From contig CAMVLO010000023.1 in the NCBI GenBank assembly GCA_947168365.1, positions 1 to 55,028 on the forward strand: a stretch of 55,028 nucleotides of DNA. Direction: 5' to 3'. Position numbers and translations under genes: made by a program. Source of the stretch: UBA3824 sp017541145 (GTDB taxonomy: Bacteria > Bacteroidota > Bacteroidia > Bacteroidales > UBA3824). The notes under the pieces were generated by a model that saw only the letters and a program-made list of their open reading frames with translations, was not told the origin of the DNA and ran no database searches. Positions 44,547-53,685 of the stretch are shown in pieces; the stretch's first letter is position 1, and each line of letters begins with the position of its first letter.

Positions 44547-45359
44547 ATGTATTTGATTTTAGATGTAGACGGAACTTTGGTAAATAGTAAAAAAGAAATC
44601 AGTACCAAATTAGTTTGGTCACTTTTGTTGATGCAAATGCGCAGACACAAAATAATACTTGCCACGGGTCGTCCTACATTTGGTGTAAAATGGATAGCAG
44701 AGGAACTGAAACTCCGTCGTTACGAAAGTTACATCCTAAGTTTCAACGGGGCAGTAGTTTCCGATCTTGCTTGGAAAGAAACTGTATATCAACAACTTTT
44801 CCCGAAAGAATACATGCCTGAACTTTTGCAGTTTGCTCAGGACAACGGTTGCGGTATCGCTTCATACGATTACAACAAAATTGTTTGCGGTACAAATATT
44901 GATGAATATATCACTAAAGAGCAGAAACTCAATCGTATGCGAATAAAAACCGTTGACGATTGGGTAAAATATTTCAGGAAAATTCCGGTTAACAAATGTC
45001 TGATGACTGCGCCACCGGAAAAAGCCGAAGTATTTGTAAAACAGCTTCAACAGCAATACAACGGCAAATTGAGTATTTATCGTAGTGAACCGTATTTTAT
45101 TGAAATAATGCCGCTTGGAGTTGATAAAGCCGCATCATTGAAAAAACTTTTTGAAATAAAAAATATCAATCCGGCAGAAACAGTGGCAGTTGGCGACGGT
45201 TTCAACGATATTTCGATGCTGAAAACAGCTTGTACATCGTGTGCGATGGCAAACGCTCAGCCCGAAGTGAAAGCAGTTGCCGATTTTGTTACGCAGCGCA
45301 CCAACGACGAAGATGGTGTTTGCGAAGTTATCGACAGATATTTTTATAGTACATTGTAA
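44547..45359 (+). CDS. Cof-type HAD-IIB phosphatase
   Basis: 270 residues, cytosolic. HAD motif I DVDGTLV (about residues 6-12), motif II region LATGRP, Lys in the cap-to-core junction, and motif IV VGDGFNDISML (about 211-221). The large C2 cap (about 85-185) places it in the Cof/YidA subfamily, which removes phosphate from sugar phosphates and cofactors. Starts 2 bp after the LTA-synthase-like gene, so it is the last gene of the operon; a terminator follows. Confidence 0.93.
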   Translation: MYLILDVDGTLVNSKKEISTKLVWSLLLMQMRRHKIILATGRPTFGVKWIAEELKLRRYESYILSFNGAVVSDLAWKETVYQQLFPKEYMPELLQFAQDNGCGIASYDYNKIVCGTNIDEYITKEQKLNRMRIKTVDDWVKYFRKIPVNKCLMTAPPEKAEVFVKQLQQQYNGKLSIYRSEPYFIEIMPLGVDKAASLKKLFEIKNINPAETVAVGDGFNDISMLKTACTSCAMANAQPEVKAVADFVTQRTNDEDGVCEVIDRYFYSTL

Positions 45360-45370
45360 TTTTTACACTA

Positions 45371-45410
45371 AAATACGCTGTTTTTTTTACATAAACGGCG
45401 TATTTTTTGT
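45371..45410 (+). terminator. Terminator of the envelope operon
   Basis: Hairpin AAATACGCtGTTT / AAACgGCGTATTT, followed by T6. It is partly symmetric, but the T run favours the plus strand. Confidence 0.78.
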
Positions 45411-45483
45411 TTAATTTGTTTCATAATTCTTTTTTGTTCTATTCTGATTTTTTAATTTTGCATTTATCAAATTTCAAGGAATT

Positions 45484-46287
45484 ATGAAATATTTAATCAC
45501 ATTTTTAATTTTGTTGGCAGCTGTTTTTTGGATTTATTTCAAATTGATGTCGCTATTCAAAGGGCGCGAACCACAAAAAACAGTCAAACAACCAAAAAAC
45601 AACATCGCCGATATAATAAAAAGCTATATAAAAAATGGAAATTGTCAGCAAAATCCGCGATTGGTATATTCGTCTTTGATTCCGGAAAACGGTGTTGACG
45701 AGTATCCTAAAGGTTTGAAGATGTGGACAGAAGCCGGTGATATTTATTACTTTAGCAAAAATCCCGTGGAGTTGAATACATGTGCAGGAATGTTTGCAAA
45801 TACATCGTTTTCCGAAATAGATCTTTCCGGTTTTGATACAAAAAATGTTAACGATATGACCTCGATGTTTGCCAATTGTTCTAATTTGGAAAATGTATAT
45901 TTTGGTGACAATTTCAATACAAAAAAAGTAACGTCGATGTCGCGGATGTTTCTGAATTGCAATAAGATAAGTTTCCTTGATTTGAATTCATTCAATACAT
46001 CTCAAGTCACAACAATGGAAGAGATGTTTGCCGGTTGCAAAGTTTTGGAATCGCTTAATCTTTCCAAATTTGAAACTTCAAAAGTTGACAACATGTCGAA
46101 GATGTTTTATGATTGTGAGATGCTGAAAAAAGTAATTGCATCCGAAAAATTTGATGTTTCTTTTGTGAAAAAATCAGATTTGATGTTTGAAAGATGTATA
46201 GAATTATCAGATGTTAACAAACTGACAGATAAGACATTCGCAAAAATTGATACGCCAAATTCGCGTGGATATTTTATTAAGGAATAA
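45484..46287 (+). CDS. Membrane-anchored BspA-like (DUF285) repeat protein
   Basis: 267 residues. One N-terminal transmembrane helix (about 4-24) is followed by a short linker and about five repeats of 24-25 residues with the pattern LDLSxFNTxxVxxMxxMFxNC, e.g. IDLSGFDTKNVNDMTSMF and LNLSKFETSKVDNMSKMF. This is the DUF285/BspA-like leucine-rich repeat family, known for surface and host-binding proteins. Here the N-terminal anchor suggests inner-membrane attachment. -7 box TAATTTTG at 45453-45460. The gene stands behind its own promoter, and the next gene starts about 50 bp on. Confidence 0.82.
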   Translation: MKYLITFLILLAAVFWIYFKLMSLFKGREPQKTVKQPKNNIADIIKSYIKNGNCQQNPRLVYSSLIPENGVDEYPKGLKMWTEAGDIYYFSKNPVELNTCAGMFANTSFSEIDLSGFDTKNVNDMTSMFANCSNLENVYFGDNFNTKKVTSMSRMFLNCNKISFLDLNSFNTSQVTTMEEMFAGCKVLESLNLSKFETSKVDNMSKMFYDCEMLKKVIASEKFDVSFVKKSDLMFERCIELSDVNKLTDKTFAKIDTPNSRGYFIKE

Positions 46288-46335
46288 TTTTTGAAACTAC
46301 AATTCGTGAGACTCAATTTTATATTTTGTTTTAGA

Positions 46336-48012
46336 ATGAGGATTTTTTGCTTGTTAATATTATTGTTTTTGAGCGTAGATTTGTTTGGACAAAGTAAACA
46401 AAATTTATCATATCAAATCAATACAGCCCACAATGTAGCACTCGCAAGGCCTGAATTACAGGAAGTTCGCCTTGATGACGGCACTTCTTACGACAAAAAA
46501 CTTGTTGCCGTAGATTTTGTAATTCCGCTTTACGGAGTGGAGTTTCTCACGGGTACTTGGTTTCGTAAAGACCATAATTTTTTCAATGGTTACCGTTACC
46601 GTGTTCATGTTGGCGACGGTAGCGATTTCCATCTTACTTTACGTACAAAAGAGTATAACGATTTGGATATCACTATCGAGAAAAAATATCTTGTGGCGGG
46701 ACATGTTTGCGAAGTTTTGGTACAATTGCCTCAACACGAAATGAAATTTTATGAATTTCAAGTGGAATTGTACAAAGTTTCCAACAGTATTTCCAAAGTT
46801 TTGACTGCGCAAGATTCGCTTTACGATTGGGTGCAGTTGAATCTTACATTGCCTTGCCGTTGGGAAGGGCACAATTTAACTTTGGAAGCCGAAGAAGAGG
46901 TTCGTTACGGTTTGCTTTATGTCCGTTTGCCAAAAGACAACACCACTGACAATCGCATAACTTTTTATCTGACAGACACTACCAAATACGGACATCTGTA
47001 TTATCCGGTGGATTTGCCAATCGGAAGTCAATTTACGCCAAATACAACTTACGAACTTAGGTTGAAACTTCCGATAGATTTTGTAACGTTAACGGTTCAT
47101 CACGAGGCTTTTACAAATCTTATCGTAAACGGTACTGATTTCAAAGGTTCGCAAATGGTGAAAGTAATTCGTGGTTCCAATCCGTCGTATTATGTTGATT
47201 ACAAAGGACATAAAACTTCGCTCAAAACAATTTACAATATCTCGAAAAACGAGATTCGCAACGATTCTTTGAAATTTGGCGGACTTGTTATTAAGGCAAA
47301 TCCGGTATTTTATAATTCAGAAATAATCAACAAAAACGAGACATTTGTAGTTGACAACGATCAGCCCGTGTCGGGAGTTTTGGGACGTTGTTTTGTTACA
47401 GTTACAAGTCCGGGTTACGAAAAAGCATACAGAATTCCAATTTATGTTCCGAACTCCAAAACCAAAATTTTGGACGTCCGGTTGGCTCGTCGTGCCATAA
47501 CATTCGGTGGATTAGCTACTTCCTTCCTTAACAGATTCGGATTTTTTGGCGGACATATTTACGATAATTATTGGGGTTTTATTGCTGATTTCAGATTTTC
47601 GATGACAGCTTTTGATTCTAAAAGTAAACTCAGTTCTTTGCAGGAAACAAGTGTTTTAACATCCGAACAATACGCTGAATCAAAGAAACTTACGCCCAAA
47701 AGTTTGGTAGGAAATGTCGGTGGTGTTTACCGTTTTCACGATCGTAACAAATGGGCTGTTTATGCTGCGGGTGGTTATGCTCAATTCGCAAAGATGTATA
47801 AATTTAATGAAGAATATTTTACACCCGGAATCGCAAAAGGTTTGGATATTGAGGCGGGAGTGATGTTTTTGACCGGTCGTTTGGTTTTAACACTTAACTA
47901 TTCGCGCATTATGGCAACCAACGGCGTTTCAGATTTAACATTCGGTCTTGGTTTCAGTACCGGTACAAAATGCAGTTATACAGCTAAAACTCTGCGTATT
48001 AAGGATAATTAA
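46336..48012 (+). CDS. Exported protein with carboxypeptidase-like region and C-terminal barrel
   Basis: 558 residues, no family recognised with confidence. The signal peptide ends at LFGQ (about residue 19). The middle is beta-rich and contains small beta-sandwich repeats (LRLKLPIDFVTLTVHHEAF, GRCFVTVTSPGYEKAYRIPI). From about residue 390 the pattern resembles an outer-membrane barrel (GFIADFRFSMTAF, VYAAGGYAQFAKMY, LVLTLNYSRIMATNG, LTFGLGFSTG). The start is the ATG right before the signal peptide, rather than the one at 46291. It follows the BspA-like gene and may share its transcript. Confidence 0.7.
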   Translation: MRIFCLLILLFLSVDLFGQSKQNLSYQINTAHNVALARPELQEVRLDDGTSYDKKLVAVDFVIPLYGVEFLTGTWFRKDHNFFNGYRYRVHVGDGSDFHLTLRTKEYNDLDITIEKKYLVAGHVCEVLVQLPQHEMKFYEFQVELYKVSNSISKVLTAQDSLYDWVQLNLTLPCRWEGHNLTLEAEEEVRYGLLYVRLPKDNTTDNRITFYLTDTTKYGHLYYPVDLPIGSQFTPNTTYELRLKLPIDFVTLTVHHEAFTNLIVNGTDFKGSQMVKVIRGSNPSYYVDYKGHKTSLKTIYNISKNEIRNDSLKFGGLVIKANPVFYNSEIINKNETFVVDNDQPVSGVLGRCFVTVTSPGYEKAYRIPIYVPNSKTKILDVRLARRAITFGGLATSFLNRFGFFGGHIYDNYWGFIADFRFSMTAFDSKSKLSSLQETSVLTSEQYAESKKLTPKSLVGNVGGVYRFHDRNKWAVYAAGGYAQFAKMYKFNEEYFTPGIAKGLDIEAGVMFLTGRLVLTLNYSRIMATNGVSDLTFGLGFSTGTKCSYTAKTLRIKDN

Positions 48013-48086
48013 TCTGATTTTTTTGTTTGTATTTTTTTATCCTAAAAAAACTGTTAAAAAACGTTTTATTTTTATAAAATTTTCCA

Positions 48087-48094
48087 TAGATTTG
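48087..48094 (+). promoter_or_regulatory. -7 box of the TonB receptor gene at 48186
   Basis: TAGATTTG, with TTTT 19 nt upstream in place of TTTG. The leader is about 85 nt. Confidence 0.5.
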
Positions 48095-48185
48095 CAACGT
48101 TTTAATTTATATGAGATAACGATTTTTTTGTAAAAAAAAGATTTCCCTATTCGTGTTTTATAACTTTTGATAAAAAAAATATTCG

Positions 48186-51005
48186 ATGAAATTAAAAAAA
48201 TTAATGTTCTTAGCTGTTGTGATGGCGCTTACTAATGTTTGTTCCGGACAAAAGACTATGACGGGAATTGTTACCGATGAAAACAATGAAGCTCTTATCG
48301 GTGCTTTGATTATTGTGGAAGGAACAAATATTATGACGCTTTCAAAGACGGATGGCAGTTATCATATTGTTATCCCGAAAGAGTATGAGGACAACAATGT
48401 GGTATTTCAGTACGCCGGTTTTCCGACCAAAGTTTTGGTTGCTACTGACGGTAAGACTAATGTACAATTTGAACCTGAGGTTGTTGTAAAACTTCAGGAA
48501 ATTTTCGTAAGTACGCAGAAGCGACTTCAGACCAGTGTGGAAGTACCTCTTGCGGTAACGGCGTTTGACCATACTTTGCTTAATCAGCTTAATGTTGCTC
48601 AAATCGACGAAATCAGTAGCTTTGTTCCTGGTTTTAATGCAATTATCCAAGGTCAAAATAAAGTGGGATATTCTATCCGTGGTGTAACTTCCGACGGTAT
48701 GGAGAGTTTTTTTCAACCTCGTATTTCTGTGTTTATGAATGGCGTTTCGGTTTCAAGAATGCAGAGTGCAGTGGTTGAATCTTTCGATATGGAGCGTATA
48801 GAAATTGTGCGAGGTCCTCAGGGAACACTTTTCGGTCGTGGTGCTGAAATCGGTGCTGTGCATTATATTACGGCTCGACCCCAAAGAGATTTATCTGCAA
48901 ATATTTCGCTTAATTACGGCGGTTACAATCAACATGGAGTTCAAGGTTTTGTGAATACGCCTATTGGTGAAAAATTGGCTAACCGTTTTGCATTTTGTTA
49001 TGATTATCATGACGGTTATATCAAGAATTTGGACGGCGGTCGTCTTAATGGTAAACAAACAATCGCTATTAGAAATAGTACTAGTCTGGTTAAAAACGAA
49101 AGAACAAGTTTTAATTTTATCGTTGATTATCAGGGCGATAACACTCCGGGTGTAAGTTTCAAGTCAAACAAAATAGCTCCTGAAGGCGGCGATCTTTCTC
49201 CTTTTACAGATGCGTATCTCAACGGCGGTACTTCTCTCGGTGTAAAACGTCACATCGGAGGTCTTACTTTTGATTTCGATCATCAAATTAATCCTAATGT
49301 CAACATCTCCAACACGTTTGGTGTGAGAGCCTCATACGCTGACGAGTTTTTCGATGCGGACGGTACATATCTCCCGCTTTTAACTTGTGAGGAGAAAGCT
49401 GAAAGTTTGCAATTCAGTGAAGAATTTAGATTGAATTGGACAAACGGCAGCAATCTCAACGGTTTTGTGGGAGCCGGAACTTTGTACGAAACTTGTGAAC
49501 ATAAAATTGTGTTGGGCAGTAATTTACAATACGTTTTCCCGATTCTTGTAGCACCGTCAATACAGTCGCAACTTACGCAATTGCCGGTTCAGGTTTCGCA
49601 AGGAGTTTCAAATGCTATTGCAGCGTACAAGCAACAGATGTTAGAAAATTTGAAAGGACAAGGATATCCGGATGCTGTTCTTCAACAAGCAAGTGATTTG
49701 TTTGATGGGTTTAATGCCAACGCAACACAACAAATTCAAACGGCGATGGAAACTCAAGTTGATACTTGGTTCAAAGGTTCTCAGTGGTCTGCAACACCTG
49801 ATTTTGTGGGCGATACCAAGAATATTGTCAGCGGTATTTTGGTAAATACTTTACAATCAATACTTGATAACAATCAACAGGCAGCACAACTTTTGCAAGG
49901 TCAATCAGCGGCTCAACTTTTAGGCGGAATGGATATCGGCAGCGGACTTTCGTCTTTGTCTGCATTGTCATCGCTTGAAGTGTCAGATAATTATGAAGAA
50001 AATCAAACCAACTATACTCATAACTTAGAATCTGACATCTTTGCCGACGTAAGTTGGAATGTAGTTGGCAACTTGTATTTAACTCTCGGATTGCGTGGTA
50101 CTTACGAGTTACAACGAACAGGATATTATTCTTCTTCGATGGTAGCTCCGGTGGTTGGAACCATGCTTTATAAAAATTCCGGTGGTGAGACTCCTTGGGT
50201 TGGTGAAGATTATTTTTCTTGGGTAGGACGTTTTATTGCTAACTACATGCTCAATAAAACCAACAACGTATATTTGTCGATTGCAAAAGGTCGTCGTCCG
50301 GGCGTTGTTTATTTCAGTTCACCTGATGTTTCATTAAAACTCAGACCTGAAGAGACTTACAGTTACGAGCTCGGTCTGAAAGGTAACATGTTGAAAAATA
50401 CATTTCAGTATGCGGCTTCTGTTTACTATTATCAATGGCGACATTTCCAAAGTTCTGCATATTATACCACAGAAAAAGGAAATCGTGAATATCGTACCAA
50501 CGACAAAGGTCGCGCTAATGGCAAAGGTGCAGAAGTTTCTTTGAAATATCATTTTAAACGTTACGTTACAGCTTTTGGTGATGTAACATTTTTTGATGGT
50601 AGATTTGCCAACAAAGATGAAGACGGCAACGCTCAGGAGTTTGCAGGAAACAGATTCCGTTTAAGTCCGGATTATTATTGTGATTTCGGATTTGACGTGG
50701 CAGTTCCGATAAAAGATAATCTTATGGCATATTTCAGACCTAATTTTTCGTATCGTAGCAAGATGTATTTTGATGATTCCAATGTTGAAGAACTTTCTCA
50801 AGATGAGTACGGTGTTGTAAATGCAACTCTCGGATTGAATTGGACAACAAAAAATCTTGTTTATGATTTCAGTTTGTGGGGCAAAAATATGACAAATACT
50901 CAGTATATTATTGACGCGGGAAATGCCGGACAAGCAATAGGTTTCCCGACATTTGTGGCTGGTGCGCCGGCAAATTTCGGTGTAAAACTTACAGTATCAT
51001 TCTAA
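48186..51005 (+). CDS. TonB-dependent receptor with large Gln-rich insertion
   Basis: 939 residues, outer membrane. Signal peptide (to about residue 21), an N-terminal CarboxypepD_reg-like domain (GIVTDENNEALIGALIIVEG), plug domain (VPLAVTAFDHTLLNQLNV, YSIRGVTSDG, ERIEIVRGPQGTLFGRGAE) and barrel ending FGVKLTVSF. Unusual: residues about 445-605 interrupt the barrel with an alpha-helical, Gln/Ala/Ser-rich segment (PDAVLQQASDLFDGFNANA, AAQLLQGQSAAQLLGG), apparently one huge extracellular loop. Substrate unknown; plug style is that of siderophore-type receptors. No SusD partner follows, which argues against a glycan SusCD pair. Own promoter and terminator. Confidence 0.88.
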   Translation: MKLKKLMFLAVVMALTNVCSGQKTMTGIVTDENNEALIGALIIVEGTNIMTLSKTDGSYHIVIPKEYEDNNVVFQYAGFPTKVLVATDGKTNVQFEPEVVVKLQEIFVSTQKRLQTSVEVPLAVTAFDHTLLNQLNVAQIDEISSFVPGFNAIIQGQNKVGYSIRGVTSDGMESFFQPRISVFMNGVSVSRMQSAVVESFDMERIEIVRGPQGTLFGRGAEIGAVHYITARPQRDLSANISLNYGGYNQHGVQGFVNTPIGEKLANRFAFCYDYHDGYIKNLDGGRLNGKQTIAIRNSTSLVKNERTSFNFIVDYQGDNTPGVSFKSNKIAPEGGDLSPFTDAYLNGGTSLGVKRHIGGLTFDFDHQINPNVNISNTFGVRASYADEFFDADGTYLPLLTCEEKAESLQFSEEFRLNWTNGSNLNGFVGAGTLYETCEHKIVLGSNLQYVFPILVAPSIQSQLTQLPVQVSQGVSNAIAAYKQQMLENLKGQGYPDAVLQQASDLFDGFNANATQQIQTAMETQVDTWFKGSQWSATPDFVGDTKNIVSGILVNTLQSILDNNQQAAQLLQGQSAAQLLGGMDIGSGLSSLSALSSLEVSDNYEENQTNYTHNLESDIFADVSWNVVGNLYLTLGLRGTYELQRTGYYSSSMVAPVVGTMLYKNSGGETPWVGEDYFSWVGRFIANYMLNKTNNVYLSIAKGRRPGVVYFSSPDVSLKLRPEETYSYELGLKGNMLKNTFQYAASVYYYQWRHFQSSAYYTTEKGNREYRTNDKGRANGKGAEVSLKYHFKRYVTAFGDVTFFDGRFANKDEDGNAQEFAGNRFRLSPDYYCDFGFDVAVPIKDNLMAYFRPNFSYRSKMYFDDSNVEELSQDEYGVVNATLGLNWTTKNLVYDFSLWGKNMTNTQYIIDAGNAGQAIGFPTFVAGAPANFGVKLTVSF

Positions 51006-51015
51006 AAACATTACA

Positions 51016-51052
51016 AAAAAAGAGATGTCAAAAAAAATGACATCTCTTTTTT
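51016..51052 (+). terminator. Terminator of the TonB receptor gene
   Basis: Hairpin AAAAGAGATGTCA / TGACATCTCTTTT with a poly-A loop, followed by T. The A run on the other side makes it bidirectional. Confidence 0.85.
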
Positions 51053-51098
51053 ATACTTTATGTTGTAATTCGTTTCGATTTGTGAGATAATTGTTTTT

Positions 51099-51322
51099 TT
51101 ACAGCTTTTCAATTTCTTCTTTGGTTAAATCTGTGTATCTTATGATTTTATCTATCGGTTTGTTGTCCGCTTTCATCATAAGTGCCATGGCGAAGGCTTT
51201 TGTTTTTCGCCTTTCCTGATGCCCGCTTTTAATCCGTCGTCATATTTTCCCGTTGCAAGAGTTTTTGCGGTACTGATAGCATCCCAATATCTGTCATAAC
51301 CGAAAATCGATTCTTTAAATCG
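51099..51322 (-). pseudogene. C-terminal remnant of a Rpn-like PD-(D/E)XK nuclease/transposase, frameshifted
   Basis: On the minus strand about 75 codons can be read: RFKESIFGYDRYWDAIST, then TLATGKYDDGLKAGIRKGEK, then after a one-base deletion near 51198-51206 MALMMKADNKPIDKIIRY and LTKEEIEKL with a stop at 51099. The lysine/glycine-rich KGEK stretch followed by a short final helix ending in EEIEKL is typical of the C-terminus of Rpn/PDDEXK_2 family proteins. The N-terminal catalytic part is gone. Family assignment rests on memory of the C-terminal pattern. Confidence 0.5.
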
Positions 51323-51443
51323 TTACTTCGTTTTCGTTAACAGTGTATTCTGTGATGATGTCACCGTTTTCAGTTAAACTCCAACCCAAAAACTTGTAAC
51401 CTTCTTTTGTTAAGCCTTCGCCGGAAGGTAAAGTAATTGTTTT
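51315..51443 (-). pseudogene. Fragment of an InlB B-repeat-like (Listeria-Bacteroides) domain
   Basis: A 42-codon minus-strand frame with LPSGEGLTKEGYKFLGWSLT and ITEYTVNENEVTI, then stop at 51315. GYxFxGWSxT is the core of the InlB B-repeat / Flg_new motif. It has no start, is preceded by an in-frame TGA at 51444-51446 and runs out of frame into the nuclease remnant, so it is a relic. Together with its neighbour it fills the gap between 51053 and 51480. Confidence 0.5.
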
Positions 51444-51490
51444 TCAACATTTTTTTTCGACTTGTTGGCGTTGTTCTCGCAAAATATTTT

Positions 51491-51498
51491 TACATTTG
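51491..51498 (+). promoter_or_regulatory. -7 box of the M15 peptidase gene
   Basis: TACATTTG, 19 nt before the ATG at 51518. TTG at 51471-51473 gives a 17-nt spacer. Confidence 0.5.
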
Positions 51499-51517
51499 AA
51501 TTTAAAAATCTAAAAAT

Positions 51518-52297
51518 ATGAAATTACTTTTTATTATAATTCCTTTTCTGATTTCGTGTGTTTCTACTTCTACGAATCAAATTGTAAATCAAGTAGATAC
51601 TTTAACATCTGTTACAGATACAATACCTTTTGGCGCGAGGAAAATTCTCTCGGTTTATTCCAATTTGGGTTTGAAATATGTTGATAATTACATCGTTTTT
51701 CCTGATGGTGACAAAATAATTTATGATGATTGCCGTGAAAAATCTTTCATTGAAAAACTTGATGATTGTGACATCGAAGATATGTTTTCGTTTGAATATG
51801 ATACAATTTTGCAAAAGCCTGAATATCTGAATGATTGCGGTCGCGGACGGAGTGAACAATTTTACAAAAAGATGTACGGAAATTCGGCGGCTGAGGTTTC
51901 TAAAAATCTTGTAAAAGTAAATTGGTTTGGTCAACAGATTCCAATTACAAAAATCAATGGAGTAGCTGATACACTGAAAGTTATAGCCAAGGAATTGTCA
52001 GAAAAAACACATTTGAAAAAATATTTGGAAAAAGCCTCGTCGTTTTATTGGCGGCAGGTGAGGGGCGCAAAACGTCAAAGTGCTCACAGTTATGGAATTG
52101 CGATTGATATCAATGTGTCATACAGCTCTTATTGGCTTTGGCAAAACAAAGGTAAATCGGAGACTGATTTTATAATTTATGTTAACAAAATACCGTTGGA
52201 AATTGTAAAAGTATTTGAAAAACATGGTTTTATATGGGGCGGACGTTGGTATCATTTCGATACAATGCATTTTGAATACCGTCCTGAATTGTTGTGA
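51518..52297 (+). CDS. M15-family D-Ala-D-Ala carboxypeptidase-like lipoprotein
   Basis: 259 residues. Signal with lipobox LISC (Cys14). The C-terminal half matches the M15 peptidase zinc site: SAHSYGIAIDIN (His-x6-Asp) and, near the end, GRWYHFDTMHFEYRPELL with His-Phe preceded by the catalytic Asp/Glu region. Such enzymes trim peptidoglycan stem peptides (VanY, DacD-like) or act as L,D-peptidases. The N-terminal about 110 residues are not recognised. It stands alone behind its promoter, next to decayed genes, and seems intact. Confidence 0.85.
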   Translation: MKLLFIIIPFLISCVSTSTNQIVNQVDTLTSVTDTIPFGARKILSVYSNLGLKYVDNYIVFPDGDKIIYDDCREKSFIEKLDDCDIEDMFSFEYDTILQKPEYLNDCGRGRSEQFYKKMYGNSAAEVSKNLVKVNWFGQQIPITKINGVADTLKVIAKELSEKTHLKKYLEKASSFYWRQVRGAKRQSAHSYGIAIDINVSYSSYWLWQNKGKSETDFIIYVNKIPLEIVKVFEKHGFIWGGRWYHFDTMHFEYRPELL

Positions 52298-52461
52298 TGT
52301 TTTTATTTGACATCGGTTGTATTGTTAGGGCGACCTTTTTGTATTAATTTACATCTATTTATACAGATTAAAAACATATTTCATGATTTCTGGTGTTAAA
52401 GAAACGTAGAATTTTTTTTTTTAGCTTTTACATTTAGATTTTTTTATTTGAAATTTATTTG

Positions 52462-52469
52462 TACCTTTG
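52462..52469 (+). promoter_or_regulatory. -7 box of the paralogous lipoprotein pair
   Basis: TACCTTTG, a perfect match, 48 nt before the ATG at 52518. No promoter is seen between the two lipoprotein genes. Confidence 0.55.
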
Positions 52470-52517
52470 CCGCTGTAAATATTTTTATCAAATTATAAAT
52501 ATTAAAAAAAGACTAAG

Positions 52518-53666
52518 ATGAAAAGAGTTTTCATTTTGATGTTGGGAGCAATGCTCGCAACATTTTCCGGTTGCAAGGACGACACGGAAGAAGTAATTAA
52601 AGAGGTTTACGAAAAACCTGTTTGGAAAGGCTCGTTGGAAAAAGCCCCTGAAAATGCAGAAGCCGGCTGGGCTTATTACAACACTGTTGACCAAAAGTCA
52701 TACATGTTTGATGGTAAAAAATGGAATAAGATGTCTGACATCGACGAAAGCCGTACCGGATTGATTTTCCTCGGAGAAACCAAAGAAACTGTTTATGAAA
52801 AAGAATGTACAGTAAAATCTTACGCTGTAATTCGTGGTGATTCTTTGTTTTACGATTATTACAAGAATTACTATTACGATAACTATTTGTATATCGAAAA
52901 GTCATTCAGTGTTAGAGCAGATGAAAACGGTGTAGTTACTCCGTACAACGAATTTTCTGAAAAAGATTTCAAAAAATCTTATTCTGAAAAAGTTTACTAT
53001 CCTACTGGAATAGTAAATTTTAATAAATCTTACACTTCTTACGGTAATTTGTCATCTTTAAGTGAATATAGAGAGGATGGTAGACCTTTATGTGTGGTTT
53101 ATTACGATTTAGATGGAAAAGAATCTAGTCGAACAGATTTTTCGTATTATGATAATGGTAATAAAAAAAGTGAAATACAAATTTCTGATGGAAAAGTAAG
53201 ATATAAGTATTTATATTCAGAAGATGATAGACCTTTATGTATGGTTCATTACGATTTAGATGGAAAAGAATATTGGCGAATAGATTATTCGTATTATGAT
53301 AATGGTAATAAAAAAAGTGAAATACGAATTAATGATGGAAAAGTAAGAGATAAGTATTTATATTCAGAAGATGGAGTATATAAAGCTTGGTTAAATTATG
53401 ATTTTGTGTGTTCGGAAGTATGGTGGAAAGAAGGAAATTCAGCTTCATTTATGTACATAGTTTATGATCATGATAACAAAGTAAGTAAGTTTGAATATAA
53501 TGAAGAAGATGGTGATTCTTATTATTTAAAATATGAATGGTCTACTGCTGGTTATGTTTTTACGACTTATGATAAAAATGGTGATATAATATCATCGAAA
53601 TATCATTATACTGAAGAGGATGTCGTTAAATTAATTGAGAGTTTAAGACCTTTTAAAATAGATTAA
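52518..53666 (+). CDS. Repeat lipoprotein, first of a tandem paralogous pair
   Basis: 382 residues. Signal with lipobox FSGC (Cys19). Residues about 30-75 (KAPENAEAGWAYYNTVDQKS and YMFDGKKWNKM) are a short domain seen in many exported Bacteroidota and spirochaete proteins. The rest consists of YD/MORN-like strands. Two 49-residue units (53081-53227 and 53228-53374) are a recent tandem duplication of 147 bp. The C-terminal motif YTEEDVVKLIESLRP recurs in the next gene. From about 53000 on, the DNA is much more AT-rich than the start of the gene. Function unknown. Confidence 0.8.
   Translation: MKRVFILMLGAMLATFSGCKDDTEEVIKEVYEKPVWKGSLEKAPENAEAGWAYYNTVDQKSYMFDGKKWNKMSDIDESRTGLIFLGETKETVYEKECTVKSYAVIRGDSLFYDYYKNYYYDNYLYIEKSFSVRADENGVVTPYNEFSEKDFKKSYSEKVYYPTGIVNFNKSYTSYGNLSSLSEYREDGRPLCVVYYDLDGKESSRTDFSYYDNGNKKSEIQISDGKVRYKYLYSEDDRPLCMVHYDLDGKEYWRIDYSYYDNGNKKSEIRINDGKVRDKYLYSEDGVYKAWLNYDFVCSEVWWKEGNSASFMYIVYDHDNKVSKFEYNEEDGDSYYLKYEWSTAGYVFTTYDKNGDIISSKYHYTEEDVVKLIESLRPFKID
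53081..53374 (+). repeat. Two-copy 147-bp tandem repeat within the lipoprotein gene
   Basis: Unit starts TAGACCTTTATGT at 53081 and again at 53228. Units keep frame (49 codons) and differ by scattered substitutions, e.g. RPLCVVYYDLDGKES versus RPLCMVHYDLDGKEY. Confidence 0.9.
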
Positions 53667-53685
53667 TCTTATAAAAAATTCAGAT

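Noticed and set aside
48186..51005. SusC of a polysaccharide utilisation locus
   Set aside because: No SusD-like gene, glycoside hydrolase or regulator is adjacent, and the plug resembles siderophore-type receptors.
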